Shown: positions 8,400 through 17,349, counted from the first letter of the stretch. The stretch: DNA of 42,391 bases from CAZJPS01 sp964548055 (GCA_964548055.1 CAZJPS010000001.1:1-42391); one strand, 5' to 3'. Numbers and translations are program-made. The notes: generated by a model not told the origin, from the sequence alone.

Positions 8400-9653
8400 A
8401 TGTACACACGCATTGCTAAGTTCCTTTCGATTGGTCTTATACTTATCCTTAGTAGCGGAGCACTGCCTTTTGCGTCTGCAGACTTTGATGAATTTCCAGC
8501 TGCGCCTGCCGCAAATACGGCCGCAACAGATCAGTACATCGTCCTTTTAAAGGAGGGTAAAAAAGACAAAATTGAAGACACGCTGAAAAAATATGGCATC
8601 CCGTCGCTTAAAAAATTCAATAGTCTCAAAGGATTTGCCACACGTCTATCGGCTCAACAGCTCAGCGCTCTGCGTAGCGATGAAGCAGTCGCATTGATTG
8701 AACCCGATTATCTTGTAAAAGCATTTGCCTCCCCTGCAAAAAACACGCAGGTAGTGCCCACAGGGATCCTCCGTAGCGGAGGTGCCATCAGCCCCACTGC
8801 AGCGATTGGGCAGCAAAAAAGTGGTGTGAACGTGGACATTGCTATCATCGATTCAGGAGTGCAGAAAACTCACCCTGATCTCAATGTCGTACAACAAGTA
8901 AATTTTACCTACGAATTCACTGCCGACGATCGTAATGGCCATGGCACTCACGTTGCAGGAATTGCAGCAGCAAAAGATAATCAAACTGGGGTTGTGGGCA
9001 TTGCTCCCGGTGCGCGCATATGGTCTGTAAAGGTACTAGACCGGAATGGCTCTGGATATATATCCGATATTATTGAAGGTATTGATTACGTCACACAGCA
9101 TGCCTCAGAAATAGAAGTAGCGAATATGAGCCTAGGTTGCGAGTGTGAGAGCCAAGCAATGAACCAGGCATTGGATCGCTCCCTTGCAAAAGGAGTGGTA
9201 TTCACCGTTGCTGCGGGAAATAGTGCAAAAGATGCAGCTACGTTTTCGCCTGCAAATCATCCAAACGTCATAACAGTGTCAGCTATTGCCGATTTCAACG
9301 GTAAACCCGGAGCAGGAGCTGCTTCCACGTGCCGCGCAGACCAGGATGACACATTGGCCGACTTTAGTAATTTTGGCGCAGTGGTGGATATTGCCGCGCC
9401 TGGCACATGCATCAATTCCACATGGAAAGGAAGCTCCTACAATACCATCAGTGGCACTAGTATGGCCTCTCCTCACGTAGCAGGAGCGGTCGCGCTTTAC
9501 CTTGCTACACATGCAAAGCCAACAGACCTTGCTGGGGCTACCGCAGTAAAACAAGCCTTGCTTGATGCTGCATATGCGCAAAATAGCGTAGACGGCTTTA
9601 CGGGAGATAAAGATAGCCAAGCAGAACCTCTGCTGAATGTATCGGGGTTGTAG
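8400..9653 (+). CDS. Secreted subtilisin-like serine protease (S8) with I9 propeptide
   Basis: 417 residues. A signal peptide (to about residue 27) is followed by an inhibitor-I9 propeptide (about 45-110: DQYIVLLKEG through ALIEPDYLVKAF) and the S8 catalytic domain. The triad is complete: Asp151 in AIIDSGV, His181 in NGHGTHVAG and Ser354 in SGTSMASPHVAG. The oxyanion Asn274 lies in TVAAGNS. Such enzymes are secreted as zymogens and degrade extracellular protein; in this setting it could mature or turn over the nearby surface proteins (inference). The domain ends soon after the catalytic core, without a visible anchor, so the protein is probably released or held loosely. The start is the ATG giving the signal peptide; its leader is C/T-rich with no Shine-Dalgarno sequence. 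It is divergent from the ECF sigma gene. Confidence 0.93.
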   Translation: MYTRIAKFLSIGLILILSSGALPFASADFDEFPAAPAANTAATDQYIVLLKEGKKDKIEDTLKKYGIPSLKKFNSLKGFATRLSAQQLSALRSDEAVALIEPDYLVKAFASPAKNTQVVPTGILRSGGAISPTAAIGQQKSGVNVDIAIIDSGVQKTHPDLNVVQQVNFTYEFTADDRNGHGTHVAGIAAAKDNQTGVVGIAPGARIWSVKVLDRNGSGYISDIIEGIDYVTQHASEIEVANMSLGCECESQAMNQALDRSLAKGVVFTVAAGNSAKDAATFSPANHPNVITVSAIADFNGKPGAGAASTCRADQDDTLADFSNFGAVVDIAAPGTCINSTWKGSSYNTISGTSMASPHVAGAVALYLATHAKPTDLAGATAVKQALLDAAYAQNSVDGFTGDKDSQAEPLLNVSGL

Positions 9654-9726
9654 CATCTATTACCCTTTCGCGTCTGTACCTAACAAATGTGAATGTGCTT
9701 GTGCGCCTGTAGGATGTGATCCACAT

Positions 9727-9754
9727 CTTCAGGCCCGGTTTCCCGGGCCTGAAG
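9727..9754. terminator. Hairpin between convergent genes
   Basis: A strong 12-base stem (CTTCAGGCCCGG / CCGGGCCTGAAG) lies between the stop of the protease gene and the stop of the LamG/RTX gene. Neither side has a T-run, so termination is inferred from position and stability. Confidence 0.6.
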
Positions 9755-9769
9755 GTTACTCACGATGTA

Positions 9770-12079
9770 TTACAAGCACTGCGGAATGGTGCCTGTCGTT
9801 GTTTCGCACTGCTGAAGTGCTTCACCATTCACGCACTGGTCTGACCCGCTCTGGCCATTAATGAGATCCGTGCCACTGCCTCCATCAATTTTATCGTTGC
9901 CATCACCTCCATTAGCTAGATCGCTTCCACCCATTGCACACATGATGTCGTTACCATCGCTGCCAAGTAGCAGATCAGATCCATCACCTCCACGGATAGT
10001 GTCGTTCCCATCGTTTCCTTGAATATCATCACTGCTATCTCCTCCATCAATCCAATCGTTACCATCATCCCCTCTCACTCTGTCTGAACCACCCTTGGAG
10101 CAAATGGTATCGTTGCCATCTCTCCCTCTAATGCGGTCACTGCCATTTGTACCCATAATCACATCATTACCATTGGTTCCGCGCAGTGTTCCAAAGAAAG
10201 GACTGCCATTATCTGGCCCTCCTACAATCATTCCATTCTGAACGTAAATAGTAGGAGGTAGTCCATTACACAAACCCACACTTGGAACAGAACTTGCAAC
10301 GCTGGAACTGGCACTGGAAACACTCGTACTCGATGCGCTCGAAGCACTGGACCCCACACTGGATTGAGACGACATGGAACTTGCAACGGAAGACGCACCG
10401 GAACTGGAACTGCCAGAACTACTGCTTCCTCCACATCCACCCGCAAGCTGCATGATTTCATTGGCCGTGAGTGCACGTCCATACACGCGAACATCGTCTA
10501 CAGTTCCAAGGGTATGTGGCTGATTCAGATATTTTCCAAACAGAAGATCGGTTGCAGAAGAAATATCACCCACATTCACAGCGCCTGTAGTACCAATCAA
10601 GTTTCCATCTACATACATGCCAATGGTTACCAAAGCATTTCCGCTTCCACTGCGTGTGAATACGGCTGCGAGGTGATGCCACTGGTTATCCAGGATGGAT
10701 GCAGCAAACGAGGTATCGTTAATTCCTGCATTCCCGTACGCAAAGAAGTTCACGCGATTCGTATTATATAGATACAAGCCCCACCCACGATTCGTTCCGT
10801 TAAAGTTACCAAGGATGGAACGATCTCCTGCGCTCGTACGCACAAAGCTAGAAACTGTAAACGTATTGGTGCCAAATGTAAGCGCATTACTGCCCGCAAC
10901 GCGCACTTGATCATCCAATCCATCGTACGAAAGTGCCGAAACGTTTGGTGCTACTTGGGTAGCGCCGCTCACCCACACAGGTCCATTTTCCAGGGTACCC
11001 GTATGACCATTGCCCGAAGAATCGGCTGTGGTGGATCCTGTATTTTCATCAAACTTCCAATAACCAGCAAGGCCAGTGTTGCTCACGGGTGTGCACATAC
11101 CCACTGAAGAAACAGAGGAAGATGCGACGGAAGAACTGACAGACGATCCTGCAGAAGACACAGAAGATGCCGTAGAGGACACTGAAGAATTCGACGAAGC
11201 TGAGGATGCAACACTCGAGGAAGAAACGGAACTTACACTGGAAGCAGCGTAAGACATTTCCGACGAGGCAACAGAAGAAGCTACGCTGGAAGACGCCACA
11301 GAGGAAGCAACGGAAGAAGCTACGCTGGAAGACGCCACAGAGGAAGCAACAGAGGAAGCAGCAGAAGAACTGCTCGGGCCCTGTAATTCAAAATCATAAA
11401 TGGTATCGTTGCCAGAAATGCCTATTTGAAACTTATCAATGTTTCCGGTAAAGCCACCCGTCCATCCGCCGCCTGCTTTAAAAATATAGCCACCAGATAC
11501 CGGATGAATACCAATATTTGGGAACAATGCAATGAGCTGATTCCAGGTACACGGAGTACTTTGAGGGCACGACGTATCAAGAGTGGTATTTGCATTCGAG
11601 GTTGCCCACCACTTCCCCAGCATTGGTTCCCATGTGAGCCACGTTCCGGTCATCGTTGCCTGCACGGGGAAGCTTTGATACGGCTCAAACACAATGCGTC
11701 CTTTGTACGCAGTATCGCCATCCGTCACATCATCATCCACGGGGAATTGCAGGCTGATTTCTAATAAACCCTGGCCCGTTTTTTGGTACGAACTGTACGA
11801 GAGATTTGTAATGTCCGACAATTTTACACCGCTTGCGGCTTTTCCAATAAATTCTCCACCCGCAGAATTTACTGTTAATTCGGCACTCCCCATACCAAGA
11901 GGCGGAATTGCAGGGCCACTCACCATCAGGCCAGAGCCTGTGGCAGTTTCAGTGACAAACCCCCATCCATGCATATTGGAAGGTGAAACAATAATAACAG
12001 AACTTGCAGCAAACGTTGGCAGGACTACTAAAGTCGCTACCATTGTGACTGCGGCTAGCGTCGCAAGAGTTGTGCGCAT
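9770..12079 (-). CDS. Exported surface protein: N-terminal domain, Ser-rich linkers, LamG domain, RTX-type calcium repeats
   Basis: 769 residues from the ATG at 12079. I chose this start because it opens straight into a signal peptide (MRTTLATLAAVTMVATLVVL, cleaved near FAAS). Domains in order: an unassigned N-terminal beta-rich domain (about 25-240), a long Ser/Ala/Val linker, a LamG/concanavalin-like domain (from GLAGYWKFDENTG to DDVRVYGRALTANEI), a second Ser linker, and about eight RTX-like nonapeptides (GRDGNDTIC, GGDGSDLLLG, GGDGNDKIDGG) that bind calcium in this family. A short Cys-containing tail ends the protein. It is probably a surface-bound adhesin that recognises glycans. An ECF-type promoter lies 46 bases upstream, and the leader is C/T-rich. 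Confidence 0.85.
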   Translation of the reverse strand: MRTTLATLAAVTMVATLVVLPTFAASSVIIVSPSNMHGWGFVTETATGSGLMVSGPAIPPLGMGSAELTVNSAGGEFIGKAASGVKLSDITNLSYSSYQKTGQGLLEISLQFPVDDDVTDGDTAYKGRIVFEPYQSFPVQATMTGTWLTWEPMLGKWWATSNANTTLDTSCPQSTPCTWNQLIALFPNIGIHPVSGGYIFKAGGGWTGGFTGNIDKFQIGISGNDTIYDFELQGPSSSSAASSVASSVASSSVASSVASSVASSSVASSVASSEMSYAASSVSSVSSSSVASSASSNSSVSSTASSVSSAGSSVSSSVASSSVSSVGMCTPVSNTGLAGYWKFDENTGSTTADSSGNGHTGTLENGPVWVSGATQVAPNVSALSYDGLDDQVRVAGSNALTFGTNTFTVSSFVRTSAGDRSILGNFNGTNRGWGLYLYNTNRVNFFAYGNAGINDTSFAASILDNQWHHLAAVFTRSGSGNALVTIGMYVDGNLIGTTGAVNVGDISSATDLLFGKYLNQPHTLGTVDDVRVYGRALTANEIMQLAGGCGGSSSSGSSSSGASSVASSMSSQSSVGSSASSASSTSVSSASSSVASSVPSVGLCNGLPPTIYVQNGMIVGGPDNGSPFFGTLRGTNGNDVIMGTNGSDRIRGRDGNDTICSKGGSDRVRGDDGNDWIDGGDSSDDIQGNDGNDTIRGGDGSDLLLGSDGNDIMCAMGGSDLANGGDGNDKIDGGSGTDLINGQSGSDQCVNGEALQQCETTTGTIPQCL

Positions 12080-12124
12080 GTGAAGAAACAGGGAAACAAG
12101 TAAAGGACGAATGAGTCCTATGGG

Positions 12125-12150
12125 TGACGCTATTTTCCTCTTATTATTAC
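12125..12150 (-). promoter_or_regulatory. Candidate ECF sigma promoter for the LamG/RTX gene
   Basis: On the minus strand TGTAAT (12150-12145), 16 bases, CGTC (12128-12125), 46 bases before the ATG at 12079. Both spacing and leader length match the site before the giant repeat gene. Confidence 0.5.
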
Positions 12151-12290
12151 AAAAAAAATTATTGACGTTTTTGCATGTTACTTCAGCGTACCTCGTGTGC
12201 TTAAAAGAATGGCAGATAACCATGATTCTCAGGTCATTCAATGATGATAAATTTCCTGAGAGCCCATGTGTGAGCGATACATTGAGGCTC

Positions 12291-13133
12291 TCATTCATCA
12301 ATCGAACTCACATCACTCTCTCCAGCCTGCACTCCAATCATTTGGGGAAGTTTTTCTCTGGCTTCAACTGCGTCTCCTTGGCTTGTTCGGGGGACGAGCA
12401 TAGTACCCTGATACACCAAATGTGATGAGCTTCCGCCGTCCAGCATCATCGTCTGATTATCTGCGGCACCAAAGATGCGCAGCACTCTGTATGCATACGC
12501 CTGGGTAGCCATAGATGAATTGAAGACAATGATGTCTCCCCCGCGTGCGATGCCAATGAATGTACGAGGCGATGGTTTTTGAATAGATTTAGAAGCATTC
12601 ACGGAAAGACCTATTAAAATATTCTCTTCGGGACGGTACACAAGCGACTCCGGCTCATCATCGTATTCCTGAATTGTATAACCAGTTGGACGCATCAGAA
12701 GCATTTTTTTCTTTCCAGGATACTCAACGGTGTCGGCGTATCCTTCATACACTTTTCCATCGGCTTTCATAGAAAACGCAAGGGGTGCTTCCTGTGCATC
12801 ACGCGGATCAAAAAATTGACCGTTGAATGCAGAAAACGCTCTTGAATTTTTCTGAGACCACTCTTTCCACCACGACATGATATCCGTACGCGTAAAAGAT
12901 ACGTACGCCCCTTGTTCTATAGGATGACCATGCAAAAGAACAATGGATGCTCCTTTTGCAGGCTCAATCACGTGCACGTAATCACGCCTGCGCTGATACA
13001 AATGCACGCCCTTCGCATCCGCTATCTCCCGAAACCCTCTCGGAGTACTGCTCTCTGCTGCAAATAAGGAAAACGGAATCAATAAAACAAAAAATAGAAC
13101 TCCAAGCTGTGCTGAAACACGCGACCCATGCAT
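12291..13133 (-). CDS. Exported phosphodiester glycosidase-like (NAGPA domain) protein
   Basis: 280 residues with a signal peptide (LGVLFFVLLIPFSLFAAES). The mature part carries the signatures of the NAGPA/phosphodiester-glycosidase family (bacterial members were called DUF2233): an N-terminal AFNGQFFD segment (the family NGGFF motif) and the C-terminal MMLDGGSSSHLVY motif (family LDGGGSS). Bacterial members act outside the cell on sugar-phosphodiesters or cell-wall polymers; the substrate here is unknown. It starts 97 bases after the LPATG lipoprotein gene, in the same direction. A hairpin sits 10 bases before its ATG. The stop codon overlaps an inverted repeat (TGAGAGCC / GGCTCTCA, 12257-12293) that may help end transcription. 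Confidence 0.8.
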   Translation of the reverse strand: MHGSRVSAQLGVLFFVLLIPFSLFAAESSTPRGFREIADAKGVHLYQRRRDYVHVIEPAKGASIVLLHGHPIEQGAYVSFTRTDIMSWWKEWSQKNSRAFSAFNGQFFDPRDAQEAPLAFSMKADGKVYEGYADTVEYPGKKKMLLMRPTGYTIQEYDDEPESLVYRPEENILIGLSVNASKSIQKPSPRTFIGIARGGDIIVFNSSMATQAYAYRVLRIFGAADNQTMMLDGGSSSHLVYQGTMLVPRTSQGDAVEAREKLPQMIGVQAGESDVSSIDE

Positions 13134-13143
13134 GGAAGGAATC

Positions 13144-13161
13144 TTCTCACAGGGGTGAGAA
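13144..13161 (-). promoter_or_regulatory. Leader hairpin before the NAGPA-domain gene
   Basis: A 7-base perfect stem (TTCTCAC / GTGAGAA) with a 4-base loop ends 10 bases before the ATG at 13133. It has no T-run, so it is more likely a translation-control or RNA-stability element than a terminator. Confidence 0.4.
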
Positions 13162-13230
13162 ATAGAGCAAATACTTTCGCATCAATAGAACAACACGCAC
13201 CCGAGCCAGTTCAGTGCGCACAGTTGAATC

Positions 13231-14034
13231 CTACAAAAACTTCTTGCCAAGTTTTGATCCAATACCAAGCCCACACATCACCGCAACACTCACGATCATT
13301 GCAGGTACAGATGCAGAGGAATGAAGTGCCCGCAAACGATAACCACCGTTTGCAAGCGGTGCTGTTCCATCTCCCATACCTGTAGCAGGGAGATGCTGCA
13401 CAATACGAATGTGCGGAGTACTACCCTGGAATTTGACTGTAGCATCTGAAATAACAACTACATTTCCTGTTACAAAATCCCCCTGCCGAAGCACATCAGA
13501 TAAGCGTAGGCGCACGCGTAGTGCCTTCCTTTGATCTGGGCCTAAGTTTTGTACCAGCCACTGCACTGTGCCAGCCTGGCCCGCACCATCTGTTTCAGAA
13601 ACAATCATCTGCATCGGTGAAAACGTGTACACCACCTGCACTCTTTCCAACGTATCGCGAGAAATGTTTTTGATGGTGATGATGTACTCAGCAAAACCAC
13701 CCGGTTGTGCTTCTGTTGTATCAACACCCACATGAACTTTCACACTCTCCTGTGCTACTGCATCAGATGAAGATTGAAGTGAAAAAAATGGAGCCCGGGA
13801 ACTACGAGACGAAGAAAGGGAGCTCTCATCACTCGAAAAACTTGAGCGTGCCGATGATGCAGAGCGAGAGGAAGCAGAACGAGCGCTAGAAGCGCGAACG
13901 CTTGATAGCGACGAACTTGAAGCAGAACTCGTACTTGTGCCTGTTCCATCATCTGTTTGATTACAACCCGTGAGCAAGAGGACAGTGATAAAGCCGCCAG
14001 CAACAAACACTGAACGAAGAGATCTTGAAGACAT
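13231..14034 (-). CDS. Lipoprotein with Ser/Arg-rich linker, DUF11 domain and C-terminal LPATG sorting-type tail
   Basis: 267 residues from the ATG at 14034 (an upstream Met at 14070 adds 12 residues and spoils the signal peptide). The lipobox LLLTGC puts the lipid-bearing Cys at residue 24. Residues 30-92 are almost only Ser, Ala and Arg. A DUF11-type repeat follows (about 96-210: VGVDTTEAQPGGFAEYIITI, VVISDATV). The end has LPATG at 215-219, a hydrophobic stretch at about 243-258 and a KLGKKFL tail, which is the layout of a sortase signal. A lipid anchor and a sortase signal on one protein would be redundant, so one of them may not work. No sortase gene is in the window. It is expected at the outer face of the membrane. 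Confidence 0.8.
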   Translation of the reverse strand: MSSRSLRSVFVAGGFITVLLLTGCNQTDDGTGTSTSSASSSSLSSVRASSARSASSRSASSARSSFSSDESSLSSSRSSRAPFFSLQSSSDAVAQESVKVHVGVDTTEAQPGGFAEYIITIKNISRDTLERVQVVYTFSPMQMIVSETDGAGQAGTVQWLVQNLGPDQRKALRVRLRLSDVLRQGDFVTGNVVVISDATVKFQGSTPHIRIVQHLPATGMGDGTAPLANGGYRLRALHSSASVPAMIVSVAVMCGLGIGSKLGKKFL

Positions 14035-14066
14035 AGTATTCAATAATACTAAATTTTGCGCATATG

Positions 14067-14816
14067 TCAATTATTGGCTCCCGCCAACTCCAGCTCCAGC
14101 ATCACAGGTAAGTGATCCGAGCCTTTACAGTCTGAGAGCACTTTTACCTCTGCAAACTGCACATGTTCCGGACAAAGGAAAAGATCCAATGCTCTCTTAG
14201 GATTAACAGCAGGAAACGTTGCTTCTCCGGGTGTATTCACAATACGCAAACCACAATCCTGCGCCAGGGATTCTAATTCGCCAGTACCTTTAAATATATT
14301 GAAATCGCCACACACGATTGCATTCTCTCTGCTTTGCACTATTTCCTTCAGCTCCTCACATTGCTTTGCCCGCACGCGCTTTTCCAAAGAAAAGTGCACC
14401 AAAAATAGAGAGGTATCTGGACGGAGTTTGATTTCGTAGATGAGTTTTTTCGTGCCGTGCTTTAGGAAAATCTTCTGAAAATCGAGCGTATTTTTAGCGT
14501 AAAAACCATTGCAGTTGTCACGGAAAAAAGGCAAACGACGAAGCACACTACTTTGGCCATATTTATTTTCTACATCAAATTGAGCGTACGCATGTGGGTG
14601 AGGCACACAACTTTTTTTACGATGAATCTCTACAAAGCAACACACGTCCGGCTGTTGCTCCTGCAAGATAGAATAAATCATCTGGCGCACTCTGCGAATA
14701 ATATAGCGAGGCGTGTAAATGTAGCGATAAAAATGTAGCAGATAGCTACGCAGTGAACCATCCAGCGCTGTAGCATAGCCGACGTTATACAGGAGTATCC
14801 GAAACCGCTGTGACAT
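14067..14816 (-). CDS. Endonuclease/exonuclease/phosphatase-family enzyme
   Basis: 249 residues with no signal peptide. It has the ordered motifs of the EEP fold: LLYNVGYA near the N-terminus (metal-binding Asn), DVCCFVEIHR (metal-binding Glu), FLVHFSLE (catalytic His region), IVCGDFNIF (GDFN Asp/Asn), ALDLFLCP and the C-terminal KGSDHLPVML (SDH Asp-His). The catalytic set looks complete. Members cut DNA, RNA or phosphate esters, and the substrate cannot be told from sequence. The start ATG at 14816 has a clear sigma-A-type promoter about 40 bases upstream. The gene runs towards the lipoprotein gene, with 32 bases between. Confidence 0.85.
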   Translation of the reverse strand: MSQRFRILLYNVGYATALDGSLRSYLLHFYRYIYTPRYIIRRVRQMIYSILQEQQPDVCCFVEIHRKKSCVPHPHAYAQFDVENKYGQSSVLRRLPFFRDNCNGFYAKNTLDFQKIFLKHGTKKLIYEIKLRPDTSLFLVHFSLEKRVRAKQCEELKEIVQSRENAIVCGDFNIFKGTGELESLAQDCGLRIVNTPGEATFPAVNPKRALDLFLCPEHVQFAEVKVLSDCKGSDHLPVMLELELAGANN

Positions 14817-14857
14817 AGGCTTTCTTGAGTGATGGAGTGTATCAGGATGTTGATAAT

Positions 14858-14886
14858 ATTATACTATATTTATATAAAATTTGCAA
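14858..14886 (-). promoter_or_regulatory. Sigma-A-type promoter of the EEP gene
   Basis: On the minus strand TTGCAA (14886-14881), 17 bases, TATAAT (14863-14858). The predicted start near 14851 gives a leader of about 35 bases. Confidence 0.75.
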
Positions 14887-14973
14887 TACGTATCTGCCCT
14901 ATCTAAAGCCAAAATCTCACACTTTTTGACGCAATTTCACAAAGATGTTTTTATGATCTGTATGCTATTTTCC

Positions 14974-15002
14974 TTGCCAAGGAATTTGACATATTGTATA
15001 TT
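14974..15002 (+). promoter_or_regulatory. Promoter giving a leaderless transcript
   Basis: TTGCCA (14974-14979), 17 bases, TATATT (14997-15002), then exactly 6 bases before the ATG at 15009. The transcript should start at the A of the ATG. Confidence 0.7.
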
Positions 15003-15008
15003 TATTTT

Positions 15009-15506
15009 ATGAAGACATTACAAACCCCATCAGGAAAACCGCTCTCTCAAGAATGTGCAGACTGGCAGTACATAGATGCCTGTTTAAGAGCAGATACAAC
15101 AGTCTGGGAGATATTTGAAAAATTCACCCCAAAAGGTGTCATGAGAGAAGAAATTATTGGAGACTTAACGAGAGAGCTCGATGCACACCTGGAAGAGTTA
15201 GTGACATCTTCAGATTCGTACGTACCAGGTTCGGTCCAAGACTTGGCACCATCATTCATTCGGACATTATTCCAAAAGATTGCCGCCAAAACTCCTGCAG
15301 TATGCGATAAGCTGGAGTGGAATCTTTCCCTTTCACGAACACTCATTGCAGCTACTGTGAAAGGTGGACGCACTCCTTCAGCACAAAGAGACATCAGAAC
15401 ATTACATCCCAGCGAATTTCAAGAGCAGAAGCATAACCACAATGGTCGTGATCACACTACTTACCCGATCGCTTCCGTTCGTGTTCCTTCAAAAATTTCT
15501 TCCTGA
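15009..15506 (+). CDS. Small soluble hypothetical protein
   Basis: 165 residues from the ATG at 15009 (a Met five codons upstream lies inside the promoter). No signal peptide or membrane segment. The middle looks helical (WEIFEKFTPKGVMREEIIGD, AHLEELV), and the C-terminus is His/Asn-rich. I do not recognise a family. Support comes from a well-formed promoter positioned for a leaderless mRNA. The 3' end runs 50 bases into the 3' end of typA on the other strand, so the two convergent transcripts overlap. A weaker 115-codon antisense frame exists but has lower-quality composition. Confidence 0.6.
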   Translation: MKTLQTPSGKPLSQECADWQYIDACLRADTTVWEIFEKFTPKGVMREEIIGDLTRELDAHLEELVTSSDSYVPGSVQDLAPSFIRTLFQKIAAKTPAVCDKLEWNLSLSRTLIAATVKGGRTPSAQRDIRTLHPSEFQEQKHNHNGRDHTTYPIASVRVPSKISS

Positions 15507-17253
15507 GTCGAATAGACTTTGGAGTAATTTCCACAAGCTCGTCATCTGCTATGTACTCTAGAGCTTGTTCCAACGTCATAGGATTCACAGGAGTGAGAAT
15601 GATGGCTTCATCCGTACCAGATGCACGCATATTTGTGAGCTTCTTTTCTTTGATGGGGTTCACAGCCATATCATCACTCTTTGCACTCTCTCCAATAATC
15701 ATCCCTTCGTACACTTTCGTTTGTGGAGTAACAAATAACTGGCCACGATCCTGTAAGTTCCATAGGGCAAATGCCACCGTTTCACCGGAGATCATCGAAA
15801 TCATAGAACCACGCGTGCGGCCTGGCAGATCTCCTTTGTAAGGCTCATACGCCAAGAATGAGTGAGTGAGTATTCCTTCTCCGCGTGTTTCAATCACAAA
15901 ATCTCCGCGGAAACCAAGAAGCCCTCTGGTAGGAACTTTGAATTCCAATCGTGTGTGCGCGTTCTCCGTCTTCATATCCAGCATTTCACCTTTACGGCGC
16001 GCCATCATATCAATCACGGTGCCTGTAGATGCTTCCGGAACATCAATAATGGCATGCTCAATAGGCTCTTCTCGAACGCCATCTACCGTGCGTTCAATCA
16101 CTTCAGGGCGCGATACTTGAAGCTCAAACCCTTCTCGTCGCATGTCTTCTAAAAGCACAGATAAGTGTAATTCTCCCCTTCCAGATACCTTGTAGGAATC
16201 TGTGCCGGGCACTTCCTCTACATGGAGCCCCACGTTGGTTTCTTTCTCTTTTTCCAAACGAGCTTTGATGTGCCGAGTGGTAACAAGCGTTCCTTCCTTT
16301 CCTGCAAACGGTGAATTATTCACCAAGAAATACATGGAAATGGTAGGTGGATCGATTTTGATGGCAGGAAGTGCTTCCGTACTTTCCTGTGTGGTGATAG
16401 TTTCACCCACATAAATATCTGGGATTCCAGCCATTGTGACAATATCACCGGCTAGTGCTTCTGGTACCTCAACGCGCTTCAGGCCAAGAGTGTTAAAAAT
16501 CTTTGTAATCTTGCCCGTACGCATCTTGCCATCGGCAGTTTTAATAAACACTTTGTCTCCCACTTTTGCTCTCCCCTCATACACACGGCCAATTGCCAAA
16601 CGACCCAAATAGTTATCGTACCCAAGGGCGCTCGGCTGCATGCGGAATGGAGCTTCTATATTTTGTTCCGCCTCGGGAACTTTCTCCATAATCATGTCAA
16701 AGAGAGGTGTGAGATCCTTGGAATCCTCTTCTAAAGTTCGCTTCGCAATACCCTGCCGAGCGATGGCGAATATGTAGGGAAAATCTAGCTGAGCATCGTT
16801 GGCGCCTAGGGAAACGAAGAGATCGAATACCATGTCCACCACTTGGAGAGGACGGGCTGCAGGCTTATCAATTTTATTAATAACTACAATAGGCTTTAGC
16901 CCTAATTGAAGAGACTTTTTTAGAACAAATTTTGTCTGCGGCATTGGGCCCTCCTGTGCATCAACGACGAGCAAAACACAGTCCACAGTCCGTAGCACAC
17001 GTTCTACTTCTGATCCAAAATCCGCATGTCCTGGAGTATCCACTATGTTCACTTTGCAATCCTTATATTTAATAGAAGTATTCTTTGCATAAATAGTGAT
17101 GCCACGCTCTCGCTCCTGATCATTGCTGTCCATGATCAGCTCTCCCACTTGCTCATGTGCCTCAAAAGCTCCGCCCTGTTTAAGGAGGGCATCCACGAGT
17201 GTGGTTTTACCATGGTCAACGTGAGCGATGATGGCAATATTGCGAATTTTCAT
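15457..17253 (-). CDS. typA: Ribosome-associated GTPase TypA/BipA
   Basis: 598 residues, the normal length. GTPase motifs: G1 AHVDHGKTTL (residues 10-19), G2 near RERGITI, G3 DTPGHADF and G4 NKID. They are followed by the translation-factor beta-barrel, EF-G domain III/V-like parts (VSGRGELHLSVLLEDMRREG) and the TypA-specific C-terminal domain (PTRGLLGFRGDF, YEGMIIGE). TypA binds the ribosome at the EF-G site and helps ribosome assembly and stress or cold adaptation. I chose the ATG at 17253 because family members begin MxIRNIAIIAHVDHGK; ATG 17259 adds two residues. An in-frame extension to 17340 would read through a hairpin and is unlikely. A terminator-like hairpin lies 15 bases before the start. 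Confidence 0.97.
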   Translation of the reverse strand: MKIRNIAIIAHVDHGKTTLVDALLKQGGAFEAHEQVGELIMDSNDQERERGITIYAKNTSIKYKDCKVNIVDTPGHADFGSEVERVLRTVDCVLLVVDAQEGPMPQTKFVLKKSLQLGLKPIVVINKIDKPAARPLQVVDMVFDLFVSLGANDAQLDFPYIFAIARQGIAKRTLEEDSKDLTPLFDMIMEKVPEAEQNIEAPFRMQPSALGYDNYLGRLAIGRVYEGRAKVGDKVFIKTADGKMRTGKITKIFNTLGLKRVEVPEALAGDIVTMAGIPDIYVGETITTQESTEALPAIKIDPPTISMYFLVNNSPFAGKEGTLVTTRHIKARLEKEKETNVGLHVEEVPGTDSYKVSGRGELHLSVLLEDMRREGFELQVSRPEVIERTVDGVREEPIEHAIIDVPEASTGTVIDMMARRKGEMLDMKTENAHTRLEFKVPTRGLLGFRGDFVIETRGEGILTHSFLAYEPYKGDLPGRTRGSMISMISGETVAFALWNLQDRGQLFVTPQTKVYEGMIIGESAKSDDMAVNPIKEKKLTNMRASGTDEAIILTPVNPMTLEQALEYIADDELVEITPKSIRLRKKFLKEHERKRSGK

Positions 17254-17267
17254 AGGCATAACAGAAG

Positions 17268-17296
17268 AAAAAAGGGCCGAAGCCCCGCTTCGACCC
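17268..17296 (-). promoter_or_regulatory. Terminator-like hairpin in the typA leader (possible attenuator)
   Basis: On the minus strand GGGTCGAAGC, loop GGG, GCTTCGGCCC, then TTTTTT, ending 14 bases before the typA ATG. That leaves too little room for a promoter between hairpin and gene, so typA transcripts must either pass through it or begin at its 5' edge. A weak TTTCCT-N16-TACACT ends just upstream. Confidence 0.6.
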
Positions 17297-17349
17297 ATAG
17301 TGTAGCGGAAAAAAAGGCAAAGGAAAGGAAGACATGGCAAGAAAATACC

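Noticed and set aside
11100..11390. Long Ser/Ala/Val codon repeats that might be a CRISPR or regulatory array
   Set aside because: They are in frame, encode the Ser-rich linker of an exported protein, vary in unit length, and have no spacers. No CRISPR array was found in the window.
12080..12301. A 74-codon upstream extension of the LamG/RTX protein
   Set aside because: It would run through the candidate ECF promoter and bury the clear signal peptide that starts at the ATG at 12079.
15047..15394. A 115-codon minus-strand frame opposite the small gene at 15009-15506
   Set aside because: The plus-strand frame is longer, has a well-placed promoter, and has a more natural composition.
17254..17340. 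A 29-residue upstream extension of TypA in the same frame
   Set aside because: It reads through a stable hairpin, and family members start at MxIRNIAIIAHVDHGK.
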